Positions 59,440 through 64,000 of a DNA stretch of 64,000 nucleotides are shown piece after piece. The notes beneath the pieces were generated by a model that saw only the letters and a list, made by a program, of their open reading frames with translations, was not told the origin of the DNA and searched no databases. The DNA is from Rapana venosa (Eukaryota > Mollusca > Gastropoda > Neogastropoda > Muricidae): positions 3,005,064 through 3,069,063 of the forward strand of contig CM054145.1 in assembly GCA_028751875.1 (NCBI GenBank), written 5' to 3'. A program made the position numbers and the translations under genes. Every line of letters starts with the position of its first letter. Position 1 is the first letter of the stretch.

Positions 59440-59795
59440 TTCCGTGTACTGAGTCATGGACAGACTGAAAGCTGGCAGAGCCCCTCCCTCTCCAGGTAGC
59501 AGGGTGCATGCTGGGTATGTTCGTGTCATCCACACAACTAGCTACAGCTGGCCTGCTCTTCTACCAAAAGGTGGATAGCTTTGTAACGAGTGTGCAAGAT
59601 GTTGACCCTGCCTTCACACACAGGACCTTGGGTTATAGTCTCCCGTGAAGGACTTGCAGGAGAGTGGAGTTGAACCGGTTGTGAACTCTAGGGAGAAGAT
59701 CCCCTTCAGTGCTGAGCTCAGTGGAGACTTGAACTGCTGTCCTCAAGACAATCCACATCAACTGTCCGTCGTTCTAACCACCCACTACCCCGCCC
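59440..59795 (-). mobile_element. SINE-A copy, diverged
   Basis: Same order as the 57.2 kb copy: GCAGGGTGCATGCTGGGTAT, CTAGCTACAGCTGGCCTGCT, GACCTTGGGTTATAGTCTCC, then the degenerate tRNA-like head near 59720-59790. Confidence 0.65.
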
Positions 59796-59839
59796 CACTG
59801 CCGGAAGATTTCTGGTAAAATCAGAAACGTATTGAAACA

Positions 59840-60610
<771 letters not shown>

Positions 60611-60769
60611 GCATAGGCAGCGAACAAATAACCAACTTGAGAATGTGCAGAAAGAAGGTCAGGGAGATAGTGTCTATTCGGCAAGGTGAAGGTTCAGATC
60701 CCACTGTGGGACAATTACACTACCATCTCTGCTATGATTTATAAGCCTTTCTGACCCACAGTTTCTTGT

Positions 60770-61775
60770 GACTTGATAGAATGCATACGAATCATGGACA
60801 CTGAATGCAGATCTACAAAGGAGGATCCAGGATTTGGAGATGAGATGCCTCTGAAGACTCCTTGGCATTTCATACACGGACCACATCACCAACAAAGAAG
60901 TCCGACAAGCCATCACCCCAACAAGTAAAGCACTACGAAGACCTGCTGACCACAGGTTTGCCGATGACATCGACGACTGGCAGGAAACCATCAGGAACTA
61001 ACCAACCTAGTGTACCACCTGGACGAAACATCCTCCAGATACAGCATGGAGATCAGTGCCAAGAAGGCAAAACTCATGACAAACAGTGCCCAGCCAATCA
61101 CTACCAAGATCACAGTCAGTGGAAAAGAACTTGAGGGTATACATAAATTCAAGTACCTTGGAGCTATTATTACTGAAGAAGGTTCAAAGACCGAAATCCT
61201 CGCAAGAGCTGTACAAACAGTAGCAGCAATGGCAAAGCTCAAGACCATCTCGAAAGACCGAAACATCTCTCTCAGGACCAAGGTCAAGCTACTGCATGTA
61301 CTGGTCATCTCCACATATCTGTATGCATGCGAATCCTGGACACTGAATGCAGATCTACAAAGGAGGATCCAGGATTTGGAGATGAGATGCCTCTGGAGAC
61401 TCCTTGGCATTTCATACACGGACCACATCACCAACAAAGAAGTCCGACAAGCCATCACCCAACAAGTAAAGCACTACGAAGACCTGCTGACCACAGTCAA
61501 GAAAAGAAGCTCCGATGGTATGGGCACGTGACAAGATCAGAATGATGGGCTCTCCAAGACCATACTGCAAGGAACAGTGCAGGGGAAGAGAAGGCGAGGC
61601 AGGCCGAAGAAGAAATGGGCAGACAACATCACTAAATAGACCGGGAAGAGCTTCTCCACAACCCAGGCACTTGCCCACAACTGCCGCAAATGGAGCCAAC
61701 TGGTGCAACGTTCGTCACTGCAGTGCCTCTACGACCCCGGAGGGGGTTACGGGAGCAGATGAGATATGTGCCTAA
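60770..61775 (+). mobile_element. RTE-like LINE with internal rearrangement
   Basis: The main copy (about 60950-61775, on +) has FADDIDDWQE, the YSMEISAKKAKLMTNSAQPI block, HKFKYLGAIITEEGSKTEI, ESWTLNADLQRRIQDLEM and SYTDHITNKEVRQAITQQ, then a frameshifted end. A nearly identical copy of the later ESWTLNA..VRQAI segment stands upstream at 60784-60955. Same subfamily as 25945-26690. Confidence 0.78.
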
Positions 61776-61784
61776 TTTGTTTAT

Positions 61785-62310
61785 CCATGAAGGCTGGGGT
61801 TTGAGTAAATCTACATTGAAATCACCAAAAACTAATGTTTCAGTGGTATAAAGAGATGCCGAATCCATCATTGTGAAGAATGTAGTTCATCATTGTGAAG
61901 AATGTATCGGTCCAGTCTATTCTTTCAGATGAATTTCTGTAATTAAATCCAATGGTGATAGGTTTATTTCGTTTTAGGTTGACTTCTATTGAAATGGATT
62001 GAACCTGATGATTTTCTAGGTTTTGAATCTGTTTATGATTTGTTGCTTCATTGATGTAATTATATGAGTATACCAGTGGATTTTGGAAGTACTGGATCTT
62101 TGCGTATGAGTTTGTAACTGGGAATTATAACATCTGTATCCGGTATATTGTTTGAGAGTCTGGATTCAGTAAGTCCAGAAACATGAAAGGGTTTGTCGGA
62201 ATTGTATAGTAAAGTTTGTACATCAGGTATTTTGCTTAGAACACTATTTACGTTCAGGTGTCCAATGCGTAGTCCATCTTTTCTTGGCCAGTTATTAGAT
62301 GAGATAACCA
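61785..62310 (-). mobile_element. L2/CR1-like LINE endonuclease domain fragment
   Basis: On -: GLRIGHLNVNSVLSKIPDVQ, VSGLTESRLSNNIPDTDVII, then further down TLVFGDFNVDLLKPQPSW. These are the N-terminal NxNS, ET/ES-xL and GDFN motifs of the apurinic-type endonuclease. Few disabling changes are seen in the first 80 codons. Confidence 0.7.
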
Positions 62311-63396
62311 TGATGGTAAAATTATGGATATGATATACAAAAATTCATAAAAGCTGAAAATGAATATAATGACTTAATTAATCACAAATTATATAAACAG
62401 TTAACCACAATTCAACACACTCTTTAATACTAAACAAAGAATATCATACAATGTTAAAGTATAACTCATTACAAAGCAGATCAAATAAAATAAACAACAA
62501 TGAACGAAAACAAAACATACCAAAACAAATAATTAAACACAAAAGCACTCACCAGAAAGTAGGAAATGGTCTTTTTGTGGTCAGTGACAACTACGATTAG
62601 TACAAAACACTTTCACATTCACAATAAATTCAAAGTTCATAACACCAAAGTCAGTGTTTGTGTTGTCTTCTTGATGCTCGAGTATAAACGCAAATACAGT
62701 CGGTATAGTGTCTTTCGTGGTTGTTTCTACGACTCAGCTACAGTCAGTACACTTTATTGTTGGTCTTTTTTCTGTTGAGTTCGAGACCAACAAAATGAAC
62801 CTGCTAAAGAACACTGTTCTGATTTTTTTCTTCGAAGATTACAGTTTGAAGACCTTTCCTCTCTCAAGGAACACAGTCTGTAGAATTTTTCTTTCAAAGA
62901 ACACAGTTCAGATTTTTGCTCAAAAGCACAGTCTGTATAGCTTCTTTCTTTGGCAGCCAACTGGCCAACGGCAACAACATAATATTCTATCCAGCTTCAC
63001 ACACACACACATACACACACACACAAACACATACACACACGCACACACACACACACACACACACAACGCGCGCGCAAAATAAAATATGTGGCAGGTTAAA
63101 ATGTTTAGAAAGGGGGCTTCATATAAGGAGGGTAAAAAGGAGGTGGCATGAAATCAGGCCAAGTTTGAGAGGAAGGATAAAACATAGGGTGTGGAGGGGT
63201 AGGGGGGTTTCCTGCGACTCTCCATTTGATTCTTTCAGCTGTCAGAGGGGCTCGGGGGAGTGGAGGAGGAAGGAGAAAATGGGGATCCATTTTTGTTCTT
63301 GGGAGAATCCATTTTTGTTCTTGGGAGGATCCATTTTTGTTTTTGGGAGGGACTTAAAGTATTCAGCTAAGAGCTGGTTACTCAGGTAAGAGAGAG

Positions 63397-63462
<66 letters not shown>

Positions 63463-63589
63463 AGCCTTCAGTCTTTTACTCTATATTGGCCTTAGGCCAC
63501 AAAACAAAAGCGAATTGGGCATAGGGAATGGGTACATGACAAGTGTTGTAAGCATACAACTACCAAAATTATGATTATTATAATATAAT
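62311..63589. other. No gene seen; CA and GA microsatellites
   Basis: AT-rich to 62700. A repeated motif of about 30 bases (GAACACAGTCTGTAGAATTT type) occurs several times at 62790-62960. CA tract at 62999-63064, GA tract at 63391-63459, and a short triple repeat (GGATCCATTTTTGTTCTTGG) at 63280-63345. Confidence 0.55.
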
Positions 63590-64000
63590 GTACAAGGTGT
63601 GTTCAGCAGGGAGATGTCTGCAGCCCTGTACTATTCTCTCTTTTCAATAATGAGCTAGCTCAGGATATAGTTAATAATGGAAAACGTACGGTATCATTGT
63701 TTGGAAGAAATAATTTTTATTACTCGTTGCCGTTGAAATAGTTTTATTATCTGAAACTGCAGGAGGATTGCAAACACGACTGAATAGCTTGTACAATGCT
63801 GCTTGCGTTCTGCAGTTGAAAGTAAATATGGAAAAAAGTAACATCACAGTTTTTCGAAAAGAATCCATTTGACAACTGAACTTGGCTTCAATTACACAAT
63901 TCAATTCAGCTTCAAAAGCCAAGAAAGCTGTTCTGGGCGTTCTCAGTATCTTATACAAGTTTGAAAATAATTCTGTAAAATTCTTCACAAAACTGTTTGA
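63590..64000 (+). mobile_element. LINE reverse transcriptase fragment running off the window
   Basis: On +: CVQQGDVCSPVLFSLFNNEL, then frameshifted palm pieces (LQTRLNSLYNAACVLQLKVN, MEKSNITVF) and KAKKAVLGVLSILYKFENNS. QGD-SPVLFS is the RT motif before the catalytic box. An internal stretch is missing. Confidence 0.65.

Overview
The window is eukaryotic and looks like a lophotrochozoan animal, most likely a mollusc and possibly a gastropod. The reasons are spliced genes with GT-AG introns, very many CA/GT, GA/CT and trinucleotide microsatellites, dense decayed non-LTR retrotransposons (RTE-like, L2-like and RNase H-bearing I-like), and tRNA-derived SINEs. The species assignment is inference. 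No prokaryotic or viral gene organisation is seen.

Three protein-coding loci can be supported. (1) A complete five-exon cytochrome P450 of the CYP2 clan lies on + at 40494-53427 (495 aa). All splice phases agree and the heme, I-helix, ExxR and PERF motifs are present. (2) A candidate unrecognised gene lies on + with four phase-consistent exons between 7509 and 10638; its 3' end was not found. (3) A candidate two-exon gene lies on -, with exon 1 ending at 6887 and exon 2 at 4350-4242. It encodes one transmembrane segment followed by a basic tail, either a 60-aa microprotein or a 172-aa protein depending on the start. Loci 2 and 3 are divergent and would share a short promoter region near 7300-7508.

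Layout: 1-4200 is microsatellites, an L2-type 3' tail and a LINE relic. 4242-10638 holds the divergent pair, with a 500-N assembly gap at 4816-5315 beside a duplicated copy of the last exon. 11-15 kb is mostly repeats. 15.5-19.7 kb holds two RNase H-bearing LINE copies in opposite orientation. 21.5-26.7 kb holds a SINE and three RTE-like pieces. 27.6-35.6 kb reads like poor-quality sequence with inflated homopolymers, yet contains a near full-length RTE on -. 36-39 kb holds an L2 with a SINE nested in its reverse transcriptase, plus another LINE. 40.5-53.4 kb is the P450 gene, whose introns hold several LINE copies, SINEs and minisatellites. 54-57 kb is a second poor-quality zone followed by a 1.2 kb pentanucleotide array. 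57-64 kb is SINEs, microsatellites and more LINE pieces.

The most interesting signals are: a SINE family whose head joins a tRNA-like start to a 5S rRNA-like segment; an RTE copy with an inverted 5' part, inserted as one unit inside a 37-bp minisatellite with an 11-bp target duplication; a pair of SINE types sharing head and core but carrying different tails; and the divergent candidate genes.
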